Shown piece by piece: positions 8,541 through 18,312 of a stretch of DNA of 35,094 nucleotides. The DNA is taken from assembly GCA_937960415.1 (NCBI GenBank), contig CALGPK010000058.1, forward strand, positions 1-35,094, written 5' to 3'. The notes below the pieces were generated by a model. It was not told where the DNA came from. It did no database searches and saw only the letters and a list, made by a program, of their open reading frames with translations. This DNA is from an uncultured Bacteroidales bacterium. GTDB taxonomy: Bacteria > Bacteroidota > Bacteroidia > Bacteroidales > GWA2-32-17. Every line of letters begins with the position of its first letter. The stretch's first letter is position 1. A program made the position numbers and the translations under genes.

Positions 8541-10736
8541 ATGGAATTAGAAACAAAAACCAAAATTTCGTTACATGAACTACTAAAAAAACATTTTGGT
8601 TTCGATACATTTAAAAACAAACAAGAGGAAGCCATACGAAACATTATTTCCGGTCGAAACACGTTTGTATTGATGCCCACAGGTGGTGGAAAGTCGCTTA
8701 TTTATCAGCTTCCTGCTCTGGCATTGGATGGAACTGCAATTATCATTTCACCACTTATAGCTCTGATGAAAAATCAGGTCGATTCGATACGTGCCTTTAG
8801 CATGGAGGAAGGCGTTGCTCATTTTCTTAACTCGCAGCTCACCAAAGCCGAAATCAACAAAGTGCGTAACGACATTATTCAAGGAAAAACTAAAATGTTG
8901 TATGTAGCCCCCGAATCGCTCACCAAAGAAGAAAATATTGAATTTTTCCAGAAAATAAACATTTCATTTTACGCTGTTGACGAAGCCCATTGTATTTCGG
9001 AATGGGGACACGATTTCCGTCCGGAATATCGCCGCATACGCCCTATGATCAACCAAATTGGCAACAGACCGGTAGTTGCTCTTACAGCTACTGCAACACC
9101 CAAAGTACAGTACGACATCTTAAAAACTCTAGCCATTCAAGATGCCGATATCTTTAAAACATCGTTTAACAGACCAAATCTTTACTACGAAATACGTCCA
9201 AAAATAGGAGCAACCAGGGAAATTATCCGCTACATTAAGAACAACCCCGGTAAATCGGGAATTATCTACTGCCTAAGCCGCAAAAAGGTTGAAGAAATGG
9301 CCGAAAAGCTTGTTGCCAACGGTATAAAAGCATTGCCTTATCATGCTGGTCTCGATGCAGCCACACGCAATCGCAATCAGGACGCCTTCCTGATGGAAGA
9401 AGTTGATGTTATTGTAGCCACTATTGCTTTTGGAATGGGCATCGACAAACCCGACATCCGCTTTGTTATTCACTACGACATGCCCAAGAGTCTCGAAGGA
9501 TACTATCAGGAAACAGGACGTGCCGGACGCGATGGCGGTGAAGGACAATGCATTGCGTTTTACAGCTATGACGATATTCTTAAGCTTGAAAAATTTATGC
9601 AAGGGAAACACCTTGCCGAACAAGAAATTGGAAAACATTTACTTTTCGAAACCGTTGCCTATGCCGAATCTTCCTTATGTCGAAGAAAAATATTGCTAAA
9701 CTATTTCGGCGAAGATTATCATCACGAAAACTGCGAAAACTGCGACAATTGTCTTAACCCAAAAACAGAATTCGACGGCAAAGAATATTTCATTAATTTG
9801 TTAAATTGTATTCTCGAAGTTAATGAAAAGTTCAAAGCCGACCATATTGCTGATATTTTAACAGGCAACGCTACAGCAACACTCAAAAGCTACAATCATC
9901 ACATGCTCGATTCGTTTGGTATAGGTAGCGACGAAAGCAAAAAATTCTGGCTATCGGTCATTCGTCAAGCAATGATAAAAAAGATGGTCGAAAAGGATAT
10001 TGAAAATTACGGTTTACTCAAATTAACAGATAACGGCCGAAAATTTCTCGAAGAACCACATGAAGTGCTTTTACTTCGCGACCATGAATACGAAGAAGGC
10101 GACGACGAAGATTTTGTTGCACGTCAAATAGGTGATAGTGCACTTGACTCTGTTTTATTTTCCATGCTAAAAGATTTGCGAAAAGACATGGCAAAAAAAC
10201 TTAACCTTCCACCTTTTGTTATTTTTCAAGACAACTCACTCGAAGAAATGGCAATCCAGTATCCTATAAGCATGGAAGAGTTAAAAAATATTGTTGGTGT
10301 TGGATCTGGCAAAGCTCAAAAATACGGACAACCATTTATCGATTTAATAAAAAAATATGTAGAAGAAAATGAAATTGAACGCCCGCAAGATTTTATCGTT
10401 AAATCGGTCGTCAATAAAAGCAGCCTGAAAGTTTACATAATACAAAGTATTGATAGAAAAATGTCTTTTGAAGATATATGTCGTGCAAAAGGTATTGAAC
10501 TAGAAGAACTTATTGAAGAACTGGAATCCATTGTTTATAGTGGTACAAAAATTAATTTAGGATATGCTGTAGCGGAGCTTTTAGAAGAAGATAAACTCGA
10601 AGAAATTTATGAATATTTCCGCCATGCCGAAACCGACGACATCGATACAGCAATTCGCGAATTAGATGACCCAGATATTACCGACGAAGAAGTACGTCTG
10701 GTACGATTGAAATTTATTTCAGAAATTGGAAACTAA
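8541..10736 (+). CDS. recQ: ATP-dependent DNA helicase RecQ
   Basis: A 731-aa 3'-5' DNA helicase for recombination and replication-fork repair. Helicase motif I is MPTGGGKS (45-52), motif II is DEAH (147-150) and motif III is ALTATATP. Motifs V-VI are VIVATIAFGMGIDKPD and YYQETGRAGRDG. The RecQ zinc cysteines appear as an early C-R-R-K and a later CENCDNC cluster (about 380-410), followed by the winged-helix RQC region. An HRDC-like domain lies near 540-615 (GVGSGKAQKYGQPF). The C-terminal extension (about 630-731) holds a helix-turn-helix-like segment (MSFEDICRAKGIELEELIEEL). E. coli RecQ is about 610 aa; this longer form is usual in Bacteroidota. It converges with the delta' gene. Confidence 0.95.
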   Translation: MELETKTKISLHELLKKHFGFDTFKNKQEEAIRNIISGRNTFVLMPTGGGKSLIYQLPALALDGTAIIISPLIALMKNQVDSIRAFSMEEGVAHFLNSQLTKAEINKVRNDIIQGKTKMLYVAPESLTKEENIEFFQKINISFYAVDEAHCISEWGHDFRPEYRRIRPMINQIGNRPVVALTATATPKVQYDILKTLAIQDADIFKTSFNRPNLYYEIRPKIGATREIIRYIKNNPGKSGIIYCLSRKKVEEMAEKLVANGIKALPYHAGLDAATRNRNQDAFLMEEVDVIVATIAFGMGIDKPDIRFVIHYDMPKSLEGYYQETGRAGRDGGEGQCIAFYSYDDILKLEKFMQGKHLAEQEIGKHLLFETVAYAESSLCRRKILLNYFGEDYHHENCENCDNCLNPKTEFDGKEYFINLLNCILEVNEKFKADHIADILTGNATATLKSYNHHMLDSFGIGSDESKKFWLSVIRQAMIKKMVEKDIENYGLLKLTDNGRKFLEEPHEVLLLRDHEYEEGDDEDFVARQIGDSALDSVLFSMLKDLRKDMAKKLNLPPFVIFQDNSLEEMAIQYPISMEELKNIVGVGSGKAQKYGQPFIDLIKKYVEENEIERPQDFIVKSVVNKSSLKVYIIQSIDRKMSFEDICRAKGIELEELIEELESIVYSGTKINLGYAVAELLEEDKLEEIYEYFRHAETDDIDTAIRELDDPDITDEEVRLVRLKFISEIGN

Positions 10737-11866
10737 AAGTACATCGCTATTTGATATATTAAATCGGTAAACACAAGTCGTGGATTACCATTTCTTTCCA
10801 AATGGTAAATAGCCTTACTTATATGCGAATAAACGTTTAATGCCGTATTGAACGGCACAAAACGCGAAAAGTTTTTCGAAAAATCTTCCTCCTCTTTAGT
10901 CTGATAAACAAGCGATTTAAGCTGAACATTCAACATAAAATTATCGCGAATAAATCGAATACAATATATGAGCAATTCTTTTTGCTCTTCTTTCGATAAT
11001 TGAGTAACTTGCTGTACCCATTTTATCTGTTCGTTAGTTTTAGGTTTGTTTCGTTTTATTTCGTACGCCATTCTTACCATTTGCACAAATAGCGTGTAGT
11101 AGTTTTGTGTACTTTCTTGTTGTTCAAGAGTTCGGATAGAGCGGGGCAGGCTTCCACCCGACAAAATAACAGCCTGATGTATTGCTTGAATTTTATACTG
11201 CGGAAACTTTTTTTCTAAAAATTGACTTAAGCTAACATCGTCAATTACAGGAAACTTAATAATTTGACAACGCGAAACGATGGTTGACAACAACAACTCC
11301 GGCTGCGACGAAATAAGAATAAAAACTGTAAATGGTGGTGGTTCTTCGAGAACTTTCAAAAGCTTGTTGGCCGTAGATATATGCATTCGCTCTGGCTGAT
11401 AAATAATAACAATCTTGTATTTTGCTTCGTAATTTTTTACGCTAATTTTGCGAATAATTTCGAGAGCTTCATCGGCATAAATAGTTGGTTGCCCTTTATC
11501 TTCGGCAACCACCTCGTACCATTGCGACGATAAAAAATAAGGCGAAATAAGCACCATGTCGCGCCACTCCTGTATAAAATCGTCGCAAACAACATTTGAC
11601 TTTGAACCCTTGTATACCGGAAAAACAAAGTGTAAATCGGGATGTATCAAATGCGAAAACTTGTGACAAGAGGCACACACATTGCATGAATCATGCTCCG
11701 ATGGCTCCAAGCAATTTATGTATTGTGCCCATGCAAGAGCCAATGCTAACTTGCCCACTCCTTCATTGCCCGTAAACAGCATTGCGTGAGGAATTTTTTC
11801 GTTTTGAGCTATAAAACGCAATCGATCGATAATATGTTTCTGGCCTACAATGTCGGAAAAAAGCAT
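10733..11866 (-). CDS. holB: DNA polymerase III delta' subunit (clamp-loader)
   Basis: An AAA+ protein of about 377 aa. The ATG at 11866 (MLFSDIVGQKHII) is preferred over a TTG two codons upstream. It has a P-loop-like GNEGVGKLALALAWAQ (about 33-48) and a zinc-module cysteine cluster, CNVCASC with one earlier Cys (about 52-67). It also has the LLKVLEEPPPFTVFILIS sensor-1 region and SRCQIIKFPVI typical of DnaX/delta' proteins. It takes part in loading the sliding clamp. Its stop codon overlaps the end of recQ by 4 bp, tail to tail, so each gene's transcript must extend into the other. Confidence 0.9.
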   Translation of the reverse strand: MLFSDIVGQKHIIDRLRFIAQNEKIPHAMLFTGNEGVGKLALALAWAQYINCLEPSEHDSCNVCASCHKFSHLIHPDLHFVFPVYKGSKSNVVCDDFIQEWRDMVLISPYFLSSQWYEVVAEDKGQPTIYADEALEIIRKISVKNYEAKYKIVIIYQPERMHISTANKLLKVLEEPPPFTVFILISSQPELLLSTIVSRCQIIKFPVIDDVSLSQFLEKKFPQYKIQAIHQAVILSGGSLPRSIRTLEQQESTQNYYTLFVQMVRMAYEIKRNKPKTNEQIKWVQQVTQLSKEEQKELLIYCIRFIRDNFMLNVQLKSLVYQTKEEEDFSKNFSRFVPFNTALNVYSHISKAIYHLERNGNPRLVFTDLIYQIAMYF

Positions 11867-11882
11867 GTTCAATTTTTTACTA

Positions 11883-11890
11883 CAAAACTA
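11883..11890 (-). promoter_or_regulatory. Candidate -7 element for holB
   Basis: Read on the minus strand this is TAGTTTTG, a full match to TAnnTTTG, 16 bp before the holB ATG. It is identical to the element before recQ. No convincing -33 TTTG is seen at the right distance, so the call is tentative. The rest of the 218-bp gap up to the DUF1573 gene is A/T-rich with nothing else I can name. Confidence 0.3.
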
Positions 11891-12084
11891 CAAGAAAATA
11901 TTTTAACATATAGCCTTTCTATCATTTAAATAAATTTTAGCCAAGATACTTCTCATATTAAAAATACTTTATACACGACATCATTTTTTGTATGCGATTT
12001 TGAAATTTAAATTTAATGCCCAAAAAACTAATTTTTTCGTTTTTAAAGTTATTTTATATTACGTAACTTAGCGAAAATTTTTTT

Positions 12085-12498
12085 ATGAAAATTATTGCTT
12101 TATTCATAATTGTTTTTGCTCATTTTAGCCTTTTTAGTCAATCCGACAGCATACGCAAAAAACATATGCCTTATCTTTTATTCGAAAAAACTACACACGA
12201 TTTTGGAACACTCGAATACGGCAGCGATGCTACTTACGAATTTATATTTAAAAATGTCGGAAAACAACCTTTAATTATAAACAACTGCAAATCGTCGTGT
12301 GGATGTACCGTCCCCGATTGTCCTAAAGACCCTATTATGAGAGGCAAAACCGGGAAAATTATTGTCCAATATAATACTACCAACGTTGGTTCTTTTACCA
12401 AAACCATTACTATTTCGTCCAATGCTCAAAACAACCCTGTTGTGCTAACCATCAAAGGTAGAGTTAAATCAAAAGACGAAATAAAACCAAATCCATAA
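12085..12498 (+). CDS. DUF1573 domain-containing exported protein
   Basis: A 137-aa protein with an N-terminal signal peptide (about 1-19, FAHFSLFSQS). One DUF1573 immunoglobulin-like unit follows: THDFGTLEYGSDATYEFIFKNVGKQPLIIN, the conserved SSCGCTVPDCPK cysteine motif (about 71-82), then GKIIVQYNTTNVGSFTKTITISSNA. Single-domain members of this family are abundant in Bacteroidota and are presumed periplasmic or surface-exposed; their function is unknown. The paired cysteines could bind a metal or form a disulfide (inference). It ends 5 bp before the aminotransferase start, so the two are probably co-transcribed, although no functional link is evident. Confidence 0.85.
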   Translation: MKIIALFIIVFAHFSLFSQSDSIRKKHMPYLLFEKTTHDFGTLEYGSDATYEFIFKNVGKQPLIINNCKSSCGCTVPDCPKDPIMRGKTGKIIVQYNTTNVGSFTKTITISSNAQNNPVVLTIKGRVKSKDEIKPNP

Positions 12499-12503
12499 AT
12501 TAT

Positions 12504-13703
12504 ATGCCAAGCATTTCAGAAAAAGGTAAGCGTATGCCGGCTTCGCCAATTCGCAAGCTGGTTCCATTTGCCGAACAGGCAAAACAAAAAGGCATTAAAG
12601 TTTATCATTTAAATATTGGACAGCCCGATATTAAAACACCCGAAGTAGCTTTAAGTGCCGTAAAAAATAACACGCTTGAGGTAATAGAATACAGCCACTC
12701 GGCAGGCAACCTCTCGTATCGCAAAAAGCTTTCGCTCTATTATCATAGTGTTGGCATAGAAGTTGGTCCCGAAAACATGATTATTACAAACGGTGGCAGT
12801 GAAGCTGTATTATTTGCTCTTATGACCTGTATGGACGAAGGCGACGAAGTCATCATCCCCGAACCTTACTATGCCAACTACAATGGATTCGCTATTCAGT
12901 CCGGGCTTACCGTAAAACCTATTGTTTCATCTATTAAAAACAATTTTGCCCTACCACCCATCGAAGAATTTGAGAAAATCATTACTCCTAAAACGAAAGG
13001 TATTATTATCTGTAATCCGAACAATCCAACGGGATATTTGTATTCACAACAAGAACTTGAACAACTGGCACATCTGGTAAAAAAATATGATTTATACTTA
13101 TTTGCCGACGAAGTATATCGCGAATTCTGCTACGATGGAGCCAAACACTTCTCGGCAATGAACTTAAAAGGCATAGAAGACCATGTAGTAATGCTTGATA
13201 GCGTTTCGAAGCGTTATAGTATGTGTGGCGTAAGAGTTGGTGCACTAGTTAGCCGAAACTGCGAAGTAATTCAAACCGCCCTTAAATTTGCACAAGCCCG
13301 CTTATGTCCTCCCACATACGGGCAAATAGCTGCCGAAGCTGCTGTTGATACCCCCAAATGGTATTTCGACGAAGTACACAAAGAATACACCGAACGTCGC
13401 AATTTAATGGTCAATATGCTCAATCAAATGCCAGGAGTGTACTGTCCCATGCCCAAAGGTGCATTCTATGTAGTAGCTTCATTCCCTATCGACAACTCCG
13501 ACAAATTCTGCGAATGGCTCTTGACCAGCTTCGAATACAAAAAACAAACAGTTATGATGGCTCCAGCCAGCGGATTCTACTCCAACCCATCTCTTGGTGT
13601 TAATGAATGTCGTTTGGCATACGTCCTAAAAAAAGAAGACATTCATAACGCCATGGAAGCACTCTCCGAAGCACTAAAAATATACCCGGGCAGAATTAAT
13701 TAA
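12504..13703 (+). CDS. PLP-dependent aminotransferase, class I/II (aspartate aminotransferase-like)
   Basis: A 399-aa fold-type I enzyme. YHLNIGQPDIKTP (about 34-46) is the N-terminal substrate segment. ITNGGSEAVLFAL binds PLP phosphate, NPNNPTG (171-177) contains the conserved cofactor Asn, and ADEVY (201-205) has the Asp that pairs with the PLP nitrogen. Lys236 in SVSKRYSMCGVRVG is the Schiff-base lysine, and a C-terminal ECRLAYVL supplies the carboxylate-binding Arg. It probably transaminates aspartate or a related amino acid in the cytoplasm; exact specificity cannot be read. It follows the DUF1573 gene by 5 bp. Confidence 0.9.
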   Translation: MPSISEKGKRMPASPIRKLVPFAEQAKQKGIKVYHLNIGQPDIKTPEVALSAVKNNTLEVIEYSHSAGNLSYRKKLSLYYHSVGIEVGPENMIITNGGSEAVLFALMTCMDEGDEVIIPEPYYANYNGFAIQSGLTVKPIVSSIKNNFALPPIEEFEKIITPKTKGIIICNPNNPTGYLYSQQELEQLAHLVKKYDLYLFADEVYREFCYDGAKHFSAMNLKGIEDHVVMLDSVSKRYSMCGVRVGALVSRNCEVIQTALKFAQARLCPPTYGQIAAEAAVDTPKWYFDEVHKEYTERRNLMVNMLNQMPGVYCPMPKGAFYVVASFPIDNSDKFCEWLLTSFEYKKQTVMMAPASGFYSNPSLGVNECRLAYVLKKEDIHNAMEALSEALKIYPGRIN

Positions 13704-13706
13704 GTC

Positions 13707-13746
13707 AATATTTTGTAGCTACAATATTTCTTTTTCATTTTTTTAC
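13707..13746 (+). terminator. Possible weak terminator after the aminotransferase
   Basis: Starting 4 bp past the stop codon, an A/T-rich inverted repeat (AATATT..GTAGCTAC..AATATT, 13707-13728, with a two-base bulge) is followed by a T-rich run to 13746. The stem is weak, so this is tentative. The rest of the 215-bp gap to 13918 is A/T-rich and holds only the promoter candidate listed below. Confidence 0.35.
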
Positions 13747-13873
13747 TGCAAACATTTTTTTAGATGTGTATTCCACATAGCATTTCTTAGATTTATAGAA
13801 AAATACAAATATTGCCAATTATCTTTTTAACTTTTTTATACTGCCTGTGTGAAATTGAAAAATTTTATGGATA

Positions 13874-13903
13874 TTTGTCTTTAAAATATTTCTAAGTAGC
13901 TTG
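13874..13903 (+). promoter_or_regulatory. Candidate Bacteroidota promoter for the yfhO-like gene
   Basis: TTTG at 13874-13877, 19 bp of spacing, then TAGCTTG starting at 13897. This is one position short of TAnnTTTG. The implied leader is only about 10 nt. Motif-based only. Confidence 0.3.
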
Positions 13904-13918
13904 TAAAAATTTTATAGT

Positions 13919-16339
13919 ATGAAAAAATTTTCTTTCAATCAGATTGGAATTTATTTTCTTCCTATTGTTGTTTTTTTGGTGATATCATTTGCTTACTTTT
14001 CGCCAGTATTGCAAGGCAAAAGACTTCAGCAAAGCGACGTTGCAAATTACTACGGAATGTCAAAAGAAGCCATCGACTACGAGACAAAAACTGGTGAAAT
14101 AGCTTTATGGACAAACAGTATGTTTGGAGGCATGCCAACCTATTTGATCATAAACGTAGCCCGAAACAACATTTGGAAATACTTACATAGTCTATTTACT
14201 TTAAACACATTTAAACCAGTGGGTATGTTATTTTTGTATTTGCTGGGGTTTTATCTGGCTATGCTACTATTGGGTTTCACTACATGGATAAGTTTTGCAG
14301 GAGCGTTGGCATACGCTTTTTCGTCGTACTTTTTAATCATACTCGAACCCGGACACATCACCAAAGCATTGGCTATCGGATATTTACCCATGATTGTAAC
14401 GTCGGTTTATGTTGCTTTTCAATCAAAACCATTATTAGGATCTGTTATATTTGGCATATTCCTCACCTTACAACTAATGGTAAATCACTTACAAATTACG
14501 TATTATACAGCTATCATTGTGATCTTATTTGTTCTTTTCAAATTTGTCGAAACCATAAAAGAAAAGACTTTTGCGTCGTTTATCAAAACATCTGCCCTGC
14601 TTTTGCTAGCTACCATTTTTGCTATAGGTAGCAACATAACTAATATTTGGCTAACTTACGAATATGGTCAATATTCTACAAGAGGAAAATCGGAATTATC
14701 TTTCGACAAAGAAAATAAAACAACAGGACTTGACAAAGATTATGCAACCTCGTGGAGTTACGGAATTGACGAAACACTAACTTTGCTGTTCCCAAATGCC
14801 AAAGGTGGTGCTTCGTATACTAAACTAGGTGAAAACACTCAAACATACGAATATTTTAAACGAAACTATGGTAGTGCTCAAGCCAAACAAATTTGTAGTC
14901 ATATACCAACGTATTGGGGCTCACAGCCTTTTACCAGCGGACCTGTTTACGTCGGAGCGGTAGTCTTTTTTCTATTCGTACTTGGCATGTTTTACCTCAG
15001 AGGTTGGCTTAAATGGTGGATGTTCTTGGCAACCATCTTATCCATCGCACTGGCATGGGGAAAAAATATGATGTGGCTCACCGATTTTTTTCTCGATTAT
15101 GTTCCAGGATACAATAAATTTAGAACCGTATCTATGACACTTGTTATAGCAGAATTTACCATGCCTTTTCTGGCAATATATACATTGTATCAAATTTTAT
15201 TTCAGCCTTTAGACAAAAAACGCCTGCTTCAATCGCTCAAATGGAGTGCTGGTATTTTGGGTGGGCTAAGTCTCTTATTCTGGATTATGCCGGGTATCTT
15301 TTTCTCATTCACGGCCGATATCGACAGCCAACTAACACAAGCAGGTTATCCTGTTTCAGATATTGTTAGCGATAGAGAATCTATGTTTCGTTGGGATGCT
15401 TTCAGAAGCTTACTTTTTATATGCATTTCTGCTTTTTTGATTTTTTTCGTGTACCGAAATAAACTAAAACCTACCTGGGTTATTGCATCGTTTGCAATAC
15501 TCTTTTTAATTGATCTTTGGCCTGTAAATAAACGCTATGTTCACGACGAATTGTTTGTAGATGCACGTCAAGCCAATGAACCCTTTAAACAATCGACTGC
15601 TGACATACAAATACTTCGGGACACCACTTTATATTATCGTGTGCTAAATGTAGCTGTAAACACATTTAACGATGCCAGTACATCGTATTTTCATAAATCC
15701 ATTGGCGGCTATCATGGCGCTAAAATGAAACGTTATCAGGAACTTATCGAACATCAAATAGCTAAAAACAACTTTCATGTGCTAAATATGCTCAACACTC
15801 GATACATCATTTTCCCCGATAAAGATCGCTATCCTGTAGCACAGTTTAACCCCGAAGCATTGGGCAACGCTTGGTTTGTCAAATCTTATCAATTAGTGGC
15901 TAATGCCGATAGCGAAATTATGGCACTAACTCATTTCAAACCCGACTCCACAGCAATTGTTGATCAACGTTTTACCTCTTTTGTTAAAGATTTTCAATTT
16001 GGCAACGATACTACTGCCTCTATCAGTTTAACATCATACAGTCCTAATAAACTTACCTATCAATACTCATCGCTTACACCTCAGTTTACCGTATTTTCAG
16101 ATATTTATTACGATAAAGGTTGGAATTTGTATGTTGACGGAAAAAAGCACGATTATTTCAGAGTCAACTATGTATTAAGGGCAGCCATTTTACCCGAAGG
16201 CACGCATGAGGTAGTATTTGCTTTTGAGCCCTCATCATATTATGCAGGCGAAAAAATTTCGTTAGCCAGCTCGCTACTATTGCTAATTTTTGCTATTTTT
16301 GTATTTTACAAAGAACTAAAGCTAAGTGAAAAAAGTTAA
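13919..16339 (+). CDS. YfhO-like polytopic membrane protein (GT-C-like)
   Basis: An 806-aa integral membrane protein. It has an N-terminal membrane helix (about 10-28) and then a conserved extracytoplasmic loop with LQQSDVANYYGMSKEAIDY and LWTNSMFGGMPTY. About ten further hydrophobic helices follow up to roughly residue 545. A large soluble C-terminal domain (about 546-775) comes next, then a last helix (about 780-800). The start and the GMPTY segment are characteristic of Bacteroidota YfhO-family proteins. In Bacillus, YfhO is linked to glycosylation of lipoteichoic acid, so transfer of sugars from lipid carriers outside the membrane is plausible here, but the substrate is unknown. Its 3' end overlaps the histidine kinase by 14 bp. 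Confidence 0.82.
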   Translation: MKKFSFNQIGIYFLPIVVFLVISFAYFSPVLQGKRLQQSDVANYYGMSKEAIDYETKTGEIALWTNSMFGGMPTYLIINVARNNIWKYLHSLFTLNTFKPVGMLFLYLLGFYLAMLLLGFTTWISFAGALAYAFSSYFLIILEPGHITKALAIGYLPMIVTSVYVAFQSKPLLGSVIFGIFLTLQLMVNHLQITYYTAIIVILFVLFKFVETIKEKTFASFIKTSALLLLATIFAIGSNITNIWLTYEYGQYSTRGKSELSFDKENKTTGLDKDYATSWSYGIDETLTLLFPNAKGGASYTKLGENTQTYEYFKRNYGSAQAKQICSHIPTYWGSQPFTSGPVYVGAVVFFLFVLGMFYLRGWLKWWMFLATILSIALAWGKNMMWLTDFFLDYVPGYNKFRTVSMTLVIAEFTMPFLAIYTLYQILFQPLDKKRLLQSLKWSAGILGGLSLLFWIMPGIFFSFTADIDSQLTQAGYPVSDIVSDRESMFRWDAFRSLLFICISAFLIFFVYRNKLKPTWVIASFAILFLIDLWPVNKRYVHDELFVDARQANEPFKQSTADIQILRDTTLYYRVLNVAVNTFNDASTSYFHKSIGGYHGAKMKRYQELIEHQIAKNNFHVLNMLNTRYIIFPDKDRYPVAQFNPEALGNAWFVKSYQLVANADSEIMALTHFKPDSTAIVDQRFTSFVKDFQFGNDTTASISLTSYSPNKLTYQYSSLTPQFTVFSDIYYDKGWNLYVDGKKHDYFRVNYVLRAAILPEGTHEVVFAFEPSSYYAGEKISLASSLLLLIFAIFVFYKELKLSEKS

Positions 16340-18269
16340 ACTGTTATCACTTATACGCCGCTTTCTCGTACCAATACTAATTTACTTTATTGGGATTATT
16401 TCGCTTTTGGTTCTTATTTATTTCGAAAAAAAACATGCACAATTTAATAAAATTGATCAAAAACTCTTAAAAGCAACAGAACTGGTTGCAAAATTTTTAG
16501 CTCCCGACTTTCACGATCGTGCTACAGATTCGCTCTCTATTACTCCCGAAGAGGATTGGAAAAACATAATGACTCTTACCTCGTATGCTAGGCAGTTCGA
16601 TATATCGTTTGTATATACAATTATTATCAAAAATGGTAAAGCTTACTTTACTTCTTGTTCAACAACACCCGACGAAATCAAACACAAAACCACCGCACGA
16701 TATTTTACCGAATACCCCGAAGCATCAAAAGAATTACTAAATATTATTCACACCAAAAAAATTATTTATGAAACCACAACCGACCGCTGGGGATCATTTC
16801 GAACCGTACTTGTTCCTGCATATAGCCCTACCGGAAATTTTTATGTCATAGGAGCTGATATTGATCTCGAAGAAATACATGCTTACCTTCGAAAAGAAAT
16901 TTTTTACTTACTAATGAGCGGACTGGTATTAACATTATTTTTCTTACCAACCATCATTCAAATTATCCGTATCGACAGACGACTAACCAACTTTTTAAAA
17001 CGCAAAATAGAAGAACGAACAGCCGAACTCAGCAAAGAGCTTATTAACCATAAACAAACAACTATTCAACTTCAGAAAACCATCAAAGAAAAAGAAGAAT
17101 ACGCTCAAAAAGCTAAAGAAGCTCTCGACTCCAAAACTAACCTTATTACTACCATTAGCCACGAATTAAGAACACCTTTAAATGTTATCATTGGCATCAA
17201 CTCGTTGCTAAGTCAAAGCAATTTAAACGACGAACAACGCGACTATTGCAAAACCATCGAAAATGCAGCAAAACAAATCATCAATCTGGTCGAAGAGTCG
17301 ATGCAAATCTATTATTCTCAGCCCGAACGTGTAAATTTAGAACTAACTAACTTCGAACTTAGTCAAATAATCAATCAGGTTATTCAGCAACACTCACAGG
17401 TTTTACGACATAAAAAACTACAAATCACCTACTACATTGACGAACGGATTCCCAAACACCTTATTGGCGACGAAAGCTTTATCAGACAAATATTATTTAA
17501 TTTGCTTAACAATTCTATTAAGTTTACTGAAAAAGGCAACATTCATATCGACGTTGAGTTTGAAGAAATTTTGATGCAAGAAAACAAAATCATTATTGTT
17601 ATTAAAATTATCGACACAGGCTCAGGTATTCCCACCGAAAAACAAAAACAAATACTTAAAGCACTGAACGAAGATCAAATTTTCAACAAGTCGTCTGGAT
17701 TGGGCTTAGGACTCACGTTGAGCAAACATTTAGCCAGGATGCTTCAAGCCAACCTTTGGTTTAAAAGCGAAGAAAACAAAGGAACCGAATTTTATCTACG
17801 CCTGCCATTGCAAATTGGCACAGCCAATATCAATCCATTAGAACTGCCACTAGTACCTGAGGACTCCAAAAGCGAAAAATTCAGAAAAAACAAGTTTCAC
17901 ATTTTACTTGCCGAAGACAACGAATTAAATGTAAAAGTAGCCTTACGTTCACTCGAAAAATATGGACACGATGTATCCATTGCCAAAAATGGCAAAGAAG
18001 TTATTCAACTGTTAAAAAAACACCAGTTCGACATAATATTAATGGATATTGAAATGCCTGAAATGGACGGGATCGAAGCAACCAGTTTTATTCGCACACA
18101 CCCCGAAGAAGTTGGACATAGAAACATTCCTATTATTGCACTTACAGCACACGCTATGCCCAACATCGAAAAAAAATGCGAAGACGTCGGTATTAAGCAT
18201 TTTATCGTAAAGCCAATCGATTTTAACGAATTAAATAACTTAATGTTTAAGCTAGTAAATAATCCTTAA
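16326..18269 (+). CDS. Membrane-bound hybrid sensor histidine kinase/response regulator
   Basis: A 647-aa protein with a GTG start inside the end of the yfhO-like gene. TM1 is at about 15-33 and an extracytoplasmic sensor of about 155 residues follows, not one I can assign (CACHE-like is possible). TM2 is at about 190-214, followed by a coiled coil (about 220-272). The HisKA domain has phospho-acceptor His279 in ISHELRTPLNVII. The HATPase domain carries N-box LFNLLNNSIKFTEKG, G1 IIDTGSGIP and G2 GLGLGLTLSKHLA. A C-terminal receiver (about 525-645) has acidic LLAEDNELN, phospho-acceptor Asp574 in ILMDIEMPEMDG, and Lys in FIVKPID. No output domain or Hpt is attached, so an external phosphotransfer partner is expected. 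Confidence 0.92.
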   Translation: MKKVKLLSLIRRFLVPILIYFIGIISLLVLIYFEKKHAQFNKIDQKLLKATELVAKFLAPDFHDRATDSLSITPEEDWKNIMTLTSYARQFDISFVYTIIIKNGKAYFTSCSTTPDEIKHKTTARYFTEYPEASKELLNIIHTKKIIYETTTDRWGSFRTVLVPAYSPTGNFYVIGADIDLEEIHAYLRKEIFYLLMSGLVLTLFFLPTIIQIIRIDRRLTNFLKRKIEERTAELSKELINHKQTTIQLQKTIKEKEEYAQKAKEALDSKTNLITTISHELRTPLNVIIGINSLLSQSNLNDEQRDYCKTIENAAKQIINLVEESMQIYYSQPERVNLELTNFELSQIINQVIQQHSQVLRHKKLQITYYIDERIPKHLIGDESFIRQILFNLLNNSIKFTEKGNIHIDVEFEEILMQENKIIIVIKIIDTGSGIPTEKQKQILKALNEDQIFNKSSGLGLGLTLSKHLARMLQANLWFKSEENKGTEFYLRLPLQIGTANINPLELPLVPEDSKSEKFRKNKFHILLAEDNELNVKVALRSLEKYGHDVSIAKNGKEVIQLLKKHQFDIILMDIEMPEMDGIEATSFIRTHPEEVGHRNIPIIALTAHAMPNIEKKCEDVGIKHFIVKPIDFNELNNLMFKLVNNP

Positions 18270-18312
18270 ATTCTTTTCAAAAATCTTTGTAATTTTACTC
18301 CACTTTGCAACA

